64,000 nucleotides of DNA from the NCBI RefSeq assembly GCF_018323885.1, contig NZ_AP024585.1, positions 1,116,001-1,180,000 of the forward strand, given 5' to 3'. Numbering within the stretch: the stretch's first letter is position 1; each line of letters starts with the position of its first letter. Position numbers and translations under genes: made by a program. The DNA is from Citrobacter amalonaticus (GTDB lineage Bacteria; Pseudomonadota; Gammaproteobacteria; Enterobacterales; Enterobacteriaceae). Under the pieces are notes generated by a model that was not told the DNA's origin, made no database searches, and saw only the letters and a program-made list of their open reading frames with translations. Below are positions 28,811-38,058 of the stretch, one piece after another.

Positions 28811-31369
28811 TCAGAAGCTGTATTTCAGTCCTAACATTCCCTGCGTATCGCTGTAGCCGTTGTCGCCAATTTGCTGGGCGACGTTGCCCCACAGTTGCAG
28901 ACGCTGGCTAAGCTGGCCTTCAACGCCCACTTTCAGTTCGCCAATATTGCGGTTGCCTTTCACGTCGTTGCTGATGTCATCCATCTTCACGCTGTAGCTA
29001 CGGGTGTTGTGAAGCCAGTTGGCTTCGACAAACGGCTGGAAGGTGCGGTCTTTGCCGTCATCCATGGCGTTATGGCCTTGCAGATAGGCTTTGACGCCAA
29101 GACGCGTTTGCAGGTTGCCGTCGGTTTTATCCACCACCCGGGTGCCGTTTTTCTCAACGTGCGTATCGGCCTGCACGTCCATCCAGGTGATTTGCGCTTT
29201 AGGCTGGATGTACAGCGCCTTACGCTCGCTGAATTCGGCCAGTTTCCAGGTGTAGCCTGTTTCGACAGAGGCGGTGATGCCGTCTGAATCATACTTTTCA
29301 GACGCCAGGCCCTGTCCGGACACGGTGTTGTCAAACCAGTTGTAGAGCATCCAGCCATCGACATACGCACCGGTTTTATCGGCGTCGTTGGCATACCAGG
29401 TGCCGTACAGACCGGCGCTGTAGCCGCTGATTTCCCCGCGAGAGGTGTATCCGGTCAGGCTGGAGTGGCTGCGGCTCTTGCTGTTGGCGTAACCGGCCAT
29501 CAGACCCAGATGCCAGCGATCGAGACCGTCGGTGCTCCATTGCGCGATATCGCCGCCCAGTTGCATCACGTAGCGGTTGCTCTGGGTGCTGATCTGCCCG
29601 GAACTGTCTTTGAAGCGGTTATGCCCACCGACATGACGCATCCACAGGCTGGTAACCTTCTGCTCGCCGGATAACACGTCGGTGGACTGGGTTTCACCCA
29701 GACGATCGTGAAGCCGGGTGGTGAACAGCGTGTTGGCGGCAAGGGTGTTCGCCAGATAGCTGCCGGTTTCCGGGCGATACTGATGCGGACCTTCCGGTGT
29801 CGGAGACTCTGGAATTACGGGTTCTTTCGGCTCAGTTGGTGGAACCGGTTCTGGCAAGGCCAGGCTGGTCAACGACCAGTTCTGGTTATCTCGTTTCACA
29901 AGGTCGTAGTCATATGCGCCTGCGACAATACGGCCTTCTTTCACAAAGGTACCGTTTGAAGTCCCTTCAACGTCGATAATACGGATACCTTCAATCGTCG
30001 CGGCTCCGTTACCGCCCGCGTTACTGACGCTGACGCGCGTGATGCCGTGGGTATCACCTTTCACAATCAGCTTATCCGTTGGCGACAGGTCATCACCCAG
30101 CACAGTGCGCAAGGCCAGCAAGCCGTTGTTTCCGGTGTAATCACCGTTAATTGTCAACAGGGTTGGGCTAAAGGCTGCTTGCACTTGCGACGGGGAAGAG
30201 AGTATCGCTGTGCCTGCCAGCTCCAGCGAATTCAGCGTCTGTGAATAGCCGTTAAGATCCAGCTGCGCACCGCTGTCCACGCGGTAACCGGATCTTGCAC
30301 TCAGGGTATTTTCTGCCCCGGCGCGCAATGTACCATTTGCGACGTGGGTAGGGCCCTGATAGGTGTTAGCGCCTGTCAGCGTGGTCGTCCCAGAGCCGAA
30401 ATGGTTGACTTCGCCAATACCTGTGATTTTGGCCGAGAGTACGAAGTCGTCGCTGTTGTGATTAAAGTTGAGCTCTGCCGTGCTCATACCGCTGGTGTTG
30501 CCAAGGTAGATCCACGGCAGGTCCAGTGTTCCCGCAGCCTGTTGTGCTTCGCCCTTTGCGCCGCCAATATTCAGGATGCCGGTACTGCCTTCTCCCACTG
30601 CCAGCCAGATTAAGTTACCCGAGCGGACCGTTGCGCCGTTGCTGACGGTGAGGATCCCGGTGGCGTCATTGGGTGTTGTTGCGAACCCCCCGAGGTAAAT
30701 ACCTTCCGTCACATCCAGCAGCGAGTTTTCACCGTCCACGAGGGCGACACCGTAGCCATTACGACTGGTGTTATTCGTATTGCCGACGTAGCCAATGTTC
30801 ATGTGTTCGCTTAAGGAGAGGGTTCCGCCGCGGGTAATCACCAGGTTACCGCGCCCCTGATCGCCGACCACGCTCCAGACGGAAGAGACGGACGAATTTG
30901 CGCCATCGATGGTAACCGTTCCCTGCGCGTTTGCAGCATATTCTCCAATACGTAATTCATCAATGCCGCTGATTTTACTACCGTTATTCACCAGCAGCGT
31001 ACCTGAACCATCATGGGTCCCGAGTACCAGATTCAAATTGCCCAGTGTCCAGGTCGCACCATTCGTCAGCGTCACGCTGCCGTTTGCGCCATTACCGATC
31101 ATACCGGCGGCGGTGGTGATAGCCCGACCATCGATCAGCAGTGAGCCGTCGGAGTTATCACCCACCCAAAGACTGCGGAAGTTATTCCATGCGGGGTCGG
31201 TATTTTCCGTGGCGGAAAGCGTAATATTTTGTCCATTATTAATAATGACAGTATCCCCCACACCTGTTGGTGGGGAAATATTATTATTGGCTACCGCAGT
31301 GGACGTTAAAGCCATGGAAATTGCAATGGCTAATAGAGTTTCAGGGAAACACTGTGCATTTATTTTCAT
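28811..31369 (-). CDS. AIDA-type autotransporter adhesin (852 residues)
   Basis: A signal peptide (MKINAQCFPETLLAIAISMA, cut near TAVA) leads to a passenger of repeated glycine-rich strands (GSLLIDGRAI, GSVTLTNGATWTLGN, GTLLVNNGSKISG and so on) typical of autotransporter beta-helices. The junction region GDYTGNNGLLALRTVLGDDL and GRIVAGAYDYDL is followed by a Pro/Glu linker (about 503-527) and a beta-domain of about 320 residues ending GLKYSF. No catalytic motif is present; adhesion is the likely role. It is closely related in its last third to the gene at 24986-27928, in opposite orientation. Its size is compatible with AdcA of C. rodentium, but that is only a guess. An AT-rich 830-base region lies upstream. 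Confidence 0.88.
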   Translation of the reverse strand: MKINAQCFPETLLAIAISMALTSTAVANNNISPPTGVGDTVIINNGQNITLSATENTDPAWNNFRSLWVGDNSDGSLLIDGRAITTAAGMIGNGANGSVTLTNGATWTLGNLNLVLGTHDGSGTLLVNNGSKISGIDELRIGEYAANAQGTVTIDGANSSVSSVWSVVGDQGRGNLVITRGGTLSLSEHMNIGYVGNTNNTSRNGYGVALVDGENSLLDVTEGIYLGGFATTPNDATGILTVSNGATVRSGNLIWLAVGEGSTGILNIGGAKGEAQQAAGTLDLPWIYLGNTSGMSTAELNFNHNSDDFVLSAKITGIGEVNHFGSGTTTLTGANTYQGPTHVANGTLRAGAENTLSARSGYRVDSGAQLDLNGYSQTLNSLELAGTAILSSPSQVQAAFSPTLLTINGDYTGNNGLLALRTVLGDDLSPTDKLIVKGDTHGITRVSVSNAGGNGAATIEGIRIIDVEGTSNGTFVKEGRIVAGAYDYDLVKRDNQNWSLTSLALPEPVPPTEPKEPVIPESPTPEGPHQYRPETGSYLANTLAANTLFTTRLHDRLGETQSTDVLSGEQKVTSLWMRHVGGHNRFKDSSGQISTQSNRYVMQLGGDIAQWSTDGLDRWHLGLMAGYANSKSRSHSSLTGYTSRGEISGYSAGLYGTWYANDADKTGAYVDGWMLYNWFDNTVSGQGLASEKYDSDGITASVETGYTWKLAEFSERKALYIQPKAQITWMDVQADTHVEKNGTRVVDKTDGNLQTRLGVKAYLQGHNAMDDGKDRTFQPFVEANWLHNTRSYSVKMDDISNDVKGNRNIGELKVGVEGQLSQRLQLWGNVAQQIGDNGYSDTQGMLGLKYSF

Positions 31370-32199
31370 ATATTGACTCTTCCTTAAGATTTAAATATTA
31401 CATCCAGGCCAGGCATAAGCCAGAAAAGCCAGTGCTGAATACACGGCTATTTGTCGGGTTGCTCATGCAAATAAAATTCTGATGATTTTTAATATTATTT
31501 GCCGTTGGCGATATAGCGTAATCGTTTTGCCGCAGGCTTGCATTCGATATTGATAGGCTGAGTCTATTAACCGTCGTTAACAGAGTGAAAATATTTAAGT
31601 GATGGCTAATTATTTGATTACAAATGTTTATTGTTTTTGGCTATCCCTCCAGGAATAATGCAAATATAAGGCGGAAAACAACAGGATAGGCGAGGATTTT
31701 GATAAGATAGACTGAATAGATGCGAAGGATTAACATTAGTGTGAGTGTCGCTTTAATATGTTTAATTGCGGACGGGAATAATGTTTTTTAAGAATTTTAG
31801 GCTGGCTAATTATCATTGTTTTGATGAACGTCAATTTTTACATTGGTATTAATCTGAATGTTTTTTGTCGATGTTAAGATTATTGCCAATAAGTTGGAAA
31901 GGGTTTTGATAATAATCTTAAGTGGAGTTGTTCTGAACAGGGTTATGCATATTTACGCAATAATGAGAGATTTATTAAAAGACGGGGGTATCGGTCATTA
32001 TTTTATTTATATGCAGAAAGTGACTTAACTTTACCGTAGTATGCAAAAAAGTACTGAGCAGGCCGAAACCACAAAAGCAACCTATCACTGAAAGGTCTCT
32101 GGATTTTTTCTGGAAGCTGAACTAGTTATTAATCATCCCTGAACAGCGGCATGGATTCAGCGGTGATGATAGCGTCATAACATAACCTGGAGCTTCTCT
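31370..32199. promoter_or_regulatory. Long AT-rich region between the autotransporter and yahO
   Basis: About 830 bases with no credible gene on either strand, markedly AT-rich. It must hold the autotransporter promoter on the left and the yahO promoter on the right. CTTAAGTGGA occurs near 31916. It looks like a silenced or heavily regulated upstream region rather than a lost gene. Confidence 0.45.
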
Positions 32200-32475
32200 A
32201 TGAAAACTGGATATAAACTCTTGATTGGTGCGTTGGCTTTTGTGGCGACAAATGCGTTTGCAGCGGAGCTGTTAACAAAAGCTGAGTTTGAGAAGGTGGA
32301 GTCGCAGTACACCCTGATTGGCAACATCAATACCAGCAATGAAACGTCCACTCAGGATGCGAAAGAAGATCTGCTCAAAAAAGCGGATGAGAAAGGGGCT
32401 GATGTGGTCGTGCTGACTTCCGGTCAAACCGACAACAAAATTCATGGCACTGCCAATATCTACAAGAAAAAGTAA
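32200..32475 (+). CDS. yahO: YahO, small periplasmic DUF1471 (YhcN/BhsA-like) protein
   Basis: 91 residues, equal to E. coli YahO, with the same start-to-end pattern: a signal peptide cut at FAA, then [39 protein letters not shown] and the C-terminal [19 protein letters not shown]. Proteins with this domain are small periplasmic stress or biofilm factors; YahO's own function is unknown. It lies upstream of prpR, as in E. coli, marking the return to backbone. The AACCTGGAG ribosome-binding site is good. Confidence 0.93.
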   Translation: MKTGYKLLIGALAFVATNAFAAELLTKAEFEKVESQYTLIGNINTSNETSTQDAKEDLLKKADEKGADVVVLTSGQTDNKIHGTANIYKKK

Positions 32476-32482
32476 TTCGTAA

Positions 32483-32552
32483 GCGTGCCGGATGGCGCTG
32501 GCCTGGTGAAATGTGTAGGCCGGGTAAGACGCTGTGTGTCGCCATCCGGCCG
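32483..32552. repeat. REP elements between yahO and prpR
   Basis: Two REP-like half palindromes (GCCGGATGGCGCTGGCC; GTAGGCCGGGTAAGACG with GTCGCCATCCGGCC) lie between the convergent stops. Confidence 0.75.
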
Positions 32553-32553
32553 T

Positions 32554-34149
32554 TCATTCCTTCAGCCGTCGCCAGAATGTGGTTCTGCTGATCCCCAGAT
32601 AACGCGCGGCGGCGCGCTTATCGCCGTTAAACTGCGCCAGCACCTGCTGTGGCGTAGCGGAAGGCGAAGGGGATGACGGCGATTCGTTCTCCGCCAGTTC
32701 CGGCAGTATCTGCTGTAATAAATGTTCATTCAGTTGTGGCATCGGTTCAACGCTTAAAAACAGTGCCAGCCGTTCCATCATATTGCGCAATTCGCGAATA
32801 TTTCCCGGCCACTGATAGTGCAACAGCGCACCGGCACTCTGCGCCAGTCCGGCGCGCACCGACTCGGTAAATGGTACGGAGAGCGCGGCCAGCGATTGTT
32901 TTAAAAAACCTTCCGCCAGCGGCAGGATATCGGCGGGGCGCTCCCGTAGAGCCGGTAACGACAGACGTAAAATACTCAGGCGATAAAACAGATCGCGACG
33001 AAACTGCCCGCGTTTCATCTCGTCTTCCAGATTGCAGTGGGTGGCGCTAATCACCCGCACTGTCACCGGAATGGGGTGATGTCCACCCACCCGGGTGACC
33101 TCTTTTTCTTCCAGCACGCGCAGCAGTCGGGTTTGCAGCGGCAGCGGCATTTCGCCGATTTCATCGAGAAACAGCGTTCCGCCGTGGGCGATTTCAAACA
33201 GCCCGGCACGACCACCGCGTCGCGATCCGGTGAAGGCGCCTTCCTCGTAGCCAAACAGCTCCGCTTCCAGCAACGATTCGGCGATCGCCCCGCAATTCAC
33301 CGCGACGAACGGATGCGCCGTTTTGTCGCCGCGCGTGCCAGGACGCGTACAAAACTCGCGGTGAATGGCCTGGGCTGCCAGTTCTTTCCCGGTGCCGGTT
33401 TCCCCCTGAATCAGGACAGAGGCGGGTGAACGGGCATACAGCATAATGGTATGGCGCACCTGTTCCATCTGTGCGGACTCGCCACGAATATCCCCCAGCC
33501 CATAGCGGGTGCGCAGCGCCTGATCGGAGGCATAATGACCGTGGCGACGTTGGGTCAGGCGGGTCATGTCCAGCGCATCGCTAAAGGCCTGACGCACCGT
33601 GGCGGCGGAATAGATAAAGATACCGGTCATGCCTGCCTCTTCCGCCAGATCGGTGATCAGTCCCGCGCCAACCACCGCGTCAATGCCGTTTGCTTTCAAC
33701 TCGTTAATCTGCCCGCGCGCGTCTTCTTCGGTGATATAGCTGCGTTGTTCCAGTTGCAGGTTGAAGGTTTTTTGAAAAGCCATCAGCGCGGGGAGTGTCT
33801 CCTGGTAGATCACCACGCCAATGGAGGCGGTCAGTTTTCCGGCCTTTGCCAGCGCCTGCAGAACGTCAAACCCGCTGGGTTTGATCAGGATAACTGGTAT
33901 CGACAGGCGACTTTTCAGATACGCGCCGTTCGATCCGGCGGCGATGATCGCATCACAGCGTTCGGTGGTCAGCTTCTTACGGATATAGGTGACCGCTTTT
34001 TCAAAACCGAGCTGGATGGGGGTGATGGTCGCCAGATGATCAAACTCCAGGCTGATGTCGCGAAACAGATCGAACAGTCGCGTTACTGAGACCGTCCAGA
34101 TAACCGGTTTGTCATCATTCACCCGCGGGGGAAGCGTTGTCGTCGCCAT
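32554..34149 (-). CDS. prpR: PrpR, sigma-54-dependent activator of the propionate operon
   Basis: 531 residues from ATG 34149 (a TTG two codons earlier is also open); E. coli PrpR is about 528. The N-terminal PrpR_N domain (residues 1-190) senses 2-methylcitrate. The central AAA+ domain has Walker A GETGTGKE, the sigma-54-contacting loop [13 protein letters not shown] and Walker [13 protein letters not shown]. The C-terminal Fis-type helix-turn-helix is [19 protein letters not shown]. It is divergent from prpBCDE, and two inverted repeats plus a -24/-12 promoter lie in between. The region linking the N-terminal and AAA+ domains differs from E. coli but is intact. Confidence 0.96.
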   Translation of the reverse strand: MATTTLPPRVNDDKPVIWTVSVTRLFDLFRDISLEFDHLATITPIQLGFEKAVTYIRKKLTTERCDAIIAAGSNGAYLKSRLSIPVILIKPSGFDVLQALAKAGKLTASIGVVIYQETLPALMAFQKTFNLQLEQRSYITEEDARGQINELKANGIDAVVGAGLITDLAEEAGMTGIFIYSAATVRQAFSDALDMTRLTQRRHGHYASDQALRTRYGLGDIRGESAQMEQVRHTIMLYARSPASVLIQGETGTGKELAAQAIHREFCTRPGTRGDKTAHPFVAVNCGAIAESLLEAELFGYEEGAFTGSRRGGRAGLFEIAHGGTLFLDEIGEMPLPLQTRLLRVLEEKEVTRVGGHHPIPVTVRVISATHCNLEDEMKRGQFRRDLFYRLSILRLSLPALRERPADILPLAEGFLKQSLAALSVPFTESVRAGLAQSAGALLHYQWPGNIRELRNMMERLALFLSVEPMPQLNEHLLQQILPELAENESPSSPSPSATPQQVLAQFNGDKRAAARYLGISRTTFWRRLKE

Positions 34150-34191
34150 AGCCAACCCAAAATAAAAGGACAGAGTAATGGGTGTAGTCTT

Positions 34192-34239
34192 GTTTCATAA
34201 TTGTTGCAATGAAACCGATCGGGACGTTTCATGAAACGT
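34192..34239. promoter_or_regulatory. Two PrpR binding sites (inverted repeats)
   Basis: GTTTCAT-N10-ATGAAAC at 34192-34215 and the perfect 16-base palindrome ACGTTTCATGAAACGT at 34224-34239. They share the GTTTCAT/ATGAAAC half-site and lie about 100 bases upstream of the sigma-54 promoter, as expected for enhancer sites. Confidence 0.75.
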
Positions 34240-34334
34240 TAGCTGACACGCTTTTTTTCGCTTATCGCGGTATGCTGTGTTTTATCTTATTGTTATATCG
34301 ATGGTTATTTAAAACACTCTCTTTCAAAGCGCCT

Positions 34335-34351
34335 TTGGCATAGCCCTTGCT
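34335..34351 (+). promoter_or_regulatory. Sigma-54 promoter of prpBCDE
   Basis: TTGGCATAGCCCTTGCT has the GG (34337-34338) and GC (34349-34350) dinucleotides at the required spacing and matches the -24/-12 consensus TGGCAC-N5-TTGC in all but one base. It lies about 50 bases before prpB. Confidence 0.85.
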
Positions 34352-34399
34352 TTATGTGAATCAACGGTTAGTTACAAGTTGATAACACGAGGATGGACT

Positions 34400-35278
34400 A
34401 TGTCTCTGGATTCTCCGGGTCAGGCATTTCGCGCTGCACTCACCAAAGAAAACCCCTTACAAATCGTCGGCACCATCAACGCCAACCATGCGCTGTTGGC
34501 CCAGCGCGCCGGGTATCAGGCGATTTATCTTTCGGGCGGCGGCGTCGCGGCTGGTTCGCTGGGACTGCCGGATCTGGGCATCTCCACCCTGGACGACGTC
34601 TTGACCGACATTCGCCGCATCACCGACGTCTGCCCGCTCCCGCTGCTGGTGGACGCTGATATCGGCTTTGGTTCGTCGGCGTTTAACGTTGCGCGCACCG
34701 TCAAGTCGATGATCAAAGCCGGGGCGGCGGCGCTACACATCGAAGATCAGATTGGCGCCAAGCGCTGCGGCCATCGTCCGAATAAAGCGATTGTTTCGAA
34801 AGAGGAGATGGTCGATCGCATTCGTGCGGCAGTGGATGCCCGTACCGATCCCCACTTTGTGATCATGGCGCGTACCGATGCCCTGGCGGTGGAAGGGTTA
34901 GACGCAGCGATCGATCGCGCCCGGGCCTATGTCGAAGCGGGCGCCGACATGCTGTTCCCGGAGGCGATCACGGCGCTTTCGATGTACCGCCAGTTTGCCG
35001 ATGCAGTCCAGGTGCCGATTCTTGCCAATATCACCGAATTTGGCGCTACGCCGTTGTTCACGACCGACGAACTGCGCAGTGCGAACGTGGCGATGGCGCT
35101 CTATCCGCTCTCGGCATTCCGCGCCATGAACCGGGCTGCTGAAAAGGTCTACAACGTGCTGCGCCAGGAAGGGACGCAAAAGAGCGTTATCGACATCATG
35201 CAGACCCGCAACGAACTGTATGAAAGCATCAATTACTACCAGTACGAAGAGAAGCTCGACGCGTTGTATATCAAGTAG
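34400..35278 (+). CDS. prpB: 2-Methylisocitrate lyase
   Basis: 292 residues from ATG 34400 (GAGG eight bases upstream). It belongs to the isocitrate-lyase/PEP-mutase superfamily and cleaves 2-methylisocitrate to succinate and pyruvate, the last step of the 2-methylcitrate cycle. The catalytic Cys123 lies in KRCGH (121-125), and the Mg-binding acidic residues lie in [16 protein letters not shown]-like [12 protein letters not shown] and the C-terminal YINYYQYE-type helix ([14 protein letters not shown]) are present. It is the first gene of prpBCDE. A REP element separates it from prpC. Confidence 0.96.
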   Translation: MSLDSPGQAFRAALTKENPLQIVGTINANHALLAQRAGYQAIYLSGGGVAAGSLGLPDLGISTLDDVLTDIRRITDVCPLPLLVDADIGFGSSAFNVARTVKSMIKAGAAALHIEDQIGAKRCGHRPNKAIVSKEEMVDRIRAAVDARTDPHFVIMARTDALAVEGLDAAIDRARAYVEAGADMLFPEAITALSMYRQFADAVQVPILANITEFGATPLFTTDELRSANVAMALYPLSAFRAMNRAAEKVYNVLRQEGTQKSVIDIMQTRNELYESINYYQYEEKLDALYIK

Positions 35279-35311
35279 GCCGGATGGCGGCTACGCCTTA
35301 TCAGGCCTGGA
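35275..35311. repeat. REP element between prpB and prpC
   Basis: TAGGCCGGATGGCGGCTACG and CGCCTTATCAGGCCTGG form a REP palindrome directly after the prpB stop. Intra-operon REPs often stabilise the upstream transcript. Confidence 0.8.
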
Positions 35312-35357
35312 CGAAAACCCTCAGTACCCTACATATGACAATAATGATGAGGACAAC

Positions 35358-36527
35358 ATGAGCGACACAACGATCCTGCAAAATAATACCCATGTTATTA
35401 AGCCTAAAAAATCCGTCGCGCTGTCCGGCGTACCGGCGGGCAATACCGCGCTGTGCACCGTCGGCAAAAGCGGCAACGATCTGCACTATCGCGGCTACGA
35501 TATTCTCGATCTCGCCCGGCAGTGCGAATTTGAAGAAGTCGCGCATCTGCTGATTCACGGCAAACTCCCGACCCGTGACGAACTTCAGGCATACAAAAGT
35601 AAACTCAAAGCGCTGCGCGGGTTACCGGCTAACGTCCGTACCGTACTGGAAGCGCTGCCAGCGGCATCGCATCCGATGGACGTGATGCGCACCGGCGTAT
35701 CGGCGCTGGGCTGTACGCTGCCGGAAAAAGAGGGGCACACCGTTTCCGGCGCGCGTGATATTGCCGATAAGCTGCTGGCCTCGCTCAGTTCCATCCTGCT
35801 CTACTGGTATCACTACAGTCACAACGGCGAGCGTATTCAGCCAGAAACCGATGACGACTCTATCGGCGGCCATTTTCTGCACCTGTTGCACGGCGAAAAA
35901 CCGACGCAGAGCTGGGAAAAAGCAATGCACATTTCGTTGGTGTTGTACGCCGAGCATGAGTTCAACGCCTCCACCTTTACCAGCCGCGTGATTGCCGGCA
36001 CCGGATCGGATGTTTACTCGGCCATTATCGGCGCGATTGGCGCACTGCGCGGTCCGAAACACGGCGGGGCGAATGAGGTCTCGCTGGAGATTCAGCAGCG
36101 CTACGAAACGCCGGACGAAGCCGAAGCCGATATCCGTAAGCGCGTGGAAAACAAAGAAGTGGTGATTGGTTTTGGTCATCCGGTTTATACCATTGCCGAT
36201 CCGCGTCATCAGGTCATCAAACGTGTGGCGAAGCAGCTTTCCGAAGAGGGGGGCTCGCTGAAGATGTACAACATTGCCGATCGTCTGGAAGAGGTGATGT
36301 GGGAGACGAAGAAGATGTTCCCTAACCTCGACTGGTTCTCGGCGGTCTCCTACAACATGATGGGCGTTCCCACCGAAATGTTTACCCCGCTGTTTGTCAT
36401 CGCCCGCGTCACCGGCTGGGCGGCACACATTATTGAACAGCGCCAGGACAACAAAATCATTCGTCCTTCCGCCAACTATACCGGCCCGGACGATCGTGAG
36501 TTTGTGCCGATCGATCAGCGTCAGTAA
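35358..36527 (+). CDS. prpC: 2-Methylcitrate synthase
   Basis: 389 residues from ATG 35358, equal to E. coli PrpC; the frame extends upstream through the REP but is not protein there. This citrate-synthase-family enzyme condenses propionyl-CoA with oxaloacetate. Catalytic histidines lie in GPKHGGANE and GFGHPVYT, and the typical C-terminal [20 protein letters not shown] is present. GAGG sits 7-10 bases upstream. It is second in prpBCDE. Confidence 0.96.
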   Translation: MSDTTILQNNTHVIKPKKSVALSGVPAGNTALCTVGKSGNDLHYRGYDILDLARQCEFEEVAHLLIHGKLPTRDELQAYKSKLKALRGLPANVRTVLEALPAASHPMDVMRTGVSALGCTLPEKEGHTVSGARDIADKLLASLSSILLYWYHYSHNGERIQPETDDDSIGGHFLHLLHGEKPTQSWEKAMHISLVLYAEHEFNASTFTSRVIAGTGSDVYSAIIGAIGALRGPKHGGANEVSLEIQQRYETPDEAEADIRKRVENKEVVIGFGHPVYTIADPRHQVIKRVAKQLSEEGGSLKMYNIADRLEEVMWETKKMFPNLDWFSAVSYNMMGVPTEMFTPLFVIARVTGWAAHIIEQRQDNKIIRPSANYTGPDDREFVPIDQRQ

Positions 36528-36567
36528 TTCATTACCTCTAAAGATAAAAAAACAGGAAACGTACCTT

Positions 36568-38019
36568 ATGTCCGCTCAAATTTTAAATGTTCGCCCGGAA
36601 TTCGATCGTGAAATCGTTGATATCGTGGATTACGTCGTCAACTACGAGATAGCGTCAACGGTGGCGTATGACACCGCCCACTACTGCCTGCTTGATACGT
36701 TGGGCTGTGGTCTGGAAGCGCTGGAATATCCGGCCTGTAAAAAACTGATGGGGCCGATTGTTCCGGGGACCGTGGTGCCCAACGGCGTGCGCGTGCCGGG
36801 TACCCAGTTTCAGCTCGACCCGGTACAGGCCGCGTTTAACATTGGCGCGATGATCCGCTGGCTCGACTTCAATGACACCTGGCTGGCGGCGGAGTGGGGC
36901 CACCCTTCCGATAACCTCGGCGGGATCCTGGCGACAGCGGACTGGCTCTCACGCAACGCGGTCGCGGCGGGTAAAGCGCCGTTGACCATGAAACACGTGC
37001 TGACCGGAATGATTAAGGCCCACGAAATTCAGGGCTGTATCGCGCTGGAAAACGCCTTTAACCGCGTGGGGCTTGACCACGTTCTGCTGGTCAAAGTGGC
37101 CTCCACCGCCGTGGTGGCTGAAATGCTGGGGCTAACGCGTGATGAGATCCTCAACGCGGTGTCGCTGGCGTGGGTCGACGGACAGTCGCTGCGCACCTAT
37201 CGCCATGCGCCGAATACCGGCACGCGTAAATCCTGGGCGGCGGGCGATGCAACCTCGCGCGCGGTGCGTCTGGCGCTGATGGCGAAAACCGGTGAGATGG
37301 GTTATCCGTCAGCGCTGACGGCGAAAACCTGGGGGTTTTATGACGTCTCATTCAAAGGCGAGTCGTTCCGCTTCCAGCGTCCATACGGCTCCTACGTAAT
37401 GGAAAACGTGCTGTTCAAAATTTCGTTCCCGGCGGAGTTCCACTCTCAGACGGCGGTTGAAGCGGCAATGACGCTGTATGCGCAAATGCAGGCAGCAGGT
37501 AAAAGCGCTGCAGATATCGAAAAAGTGACCATTCGCACCCACGAAGCCTGCATTCGCATCATTGATAAGCAGGGGCCGCTGAATAACCCGGCCGATCGCG
37601 ATCACTGTATTCAGTATATGGTGGCGATCCCGCTGCTGTTCGGACGCTTAACGGCGGCGGATTATGAGGACGGCGTGGCACAGGACAAGCGAATCGATTC
37701 CCTGCGCGAGAAGATCCGTTGTGTTGAAGATCCGGCGTTTACCGCGGACTATCACGATCCGGAAAAACGCGCCATCGCCAATGCGATCACCCTGGAATTC
37801 ACTGACGGTTCACAGTTTGACGAGGTGGTCGTGGAGTTCCCGATTGGCCATGCACGTCGCCGTACCGACGGGATCCCGAAACTGATCGAAAAATTCAAAA
37901 TTAACTTGGCGCGCCAGTTCCCGACTCGCCAACAGCAGCGCATCCTGGAGGTCTCCCTGGACAGAACTCGCCTGGAGCAGATGCCGGTCAATGAGTACAT
38001 GGACCTTTATGTCATCTAG
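36568..38019 (+). CDS. prpD: 2-Methylcitrate dehydratase
   Basis: 483 residues from ATG 36568, equal to E. coli PrpD. A member of the MmgE/PrpD family, it dehydrates 2-methylcitrate to 2-methyl-cis-aconitate without an Fe-S cluster. Hallmark sequences are [20 protein letters not shown] near residues 91-110 and [13 protein letters not shown] with the [13 protein letters not shown] region. AACAGGAAAC serves as ribosome-binding site, 40 bases after prpC. It is third in the operon. Confidence 0.96.
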   Translation: MSAQILNVRPEFDREIVDIVDYVVNYEIASTVAYDTAHYCLLDTLGCGLEALEYPACKKLMGPIVPGTVVPNGVRVPGTQFQLDPVQAAFNIGAMIRWLDFNDTWLAAEWGHPSDNLGGILATADWLSRNAVAAGKAPLTMKHVLTGMIKAHEIQGCIALENAFNRVGLDHVLLVKVASTAVVAEMLGLTRDEILNAVSLAWVDGQSLRTYRHAPNTGTRKSWAAGDATSRAVRLALMAKTGEMGYPSALTAKTWGFYDVSFKGESFRFQRPYGSYVMENVLFKISFPAEFHSQTAVEAAMTLYAQMQAAGKSAADIEKVTIRTHEACIRIIDKQGPLNNPADRDHCIQYMVAIPLLFGRLTAADYEDGVAQDKRIDSLREKIRCVEDPAFTADYHDPEKRAIANAITLEFTDGSQFDEVVVEFPIGHARRRTDGIPKLIEKFKINLARQFPTRQQQRILEVSLDRTRLEQMPVNEYMDLYVI

Positions 38020-38058
38020 AACCCGCTTCATCAGGCGTAAGTTCAACAGGAGAGCGTT

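Noticed and set aside
35622..36428. 268-codon antisense frame inside prpC
   Set aside because: Antisense shadow of prpC with no motif or plausible start site.
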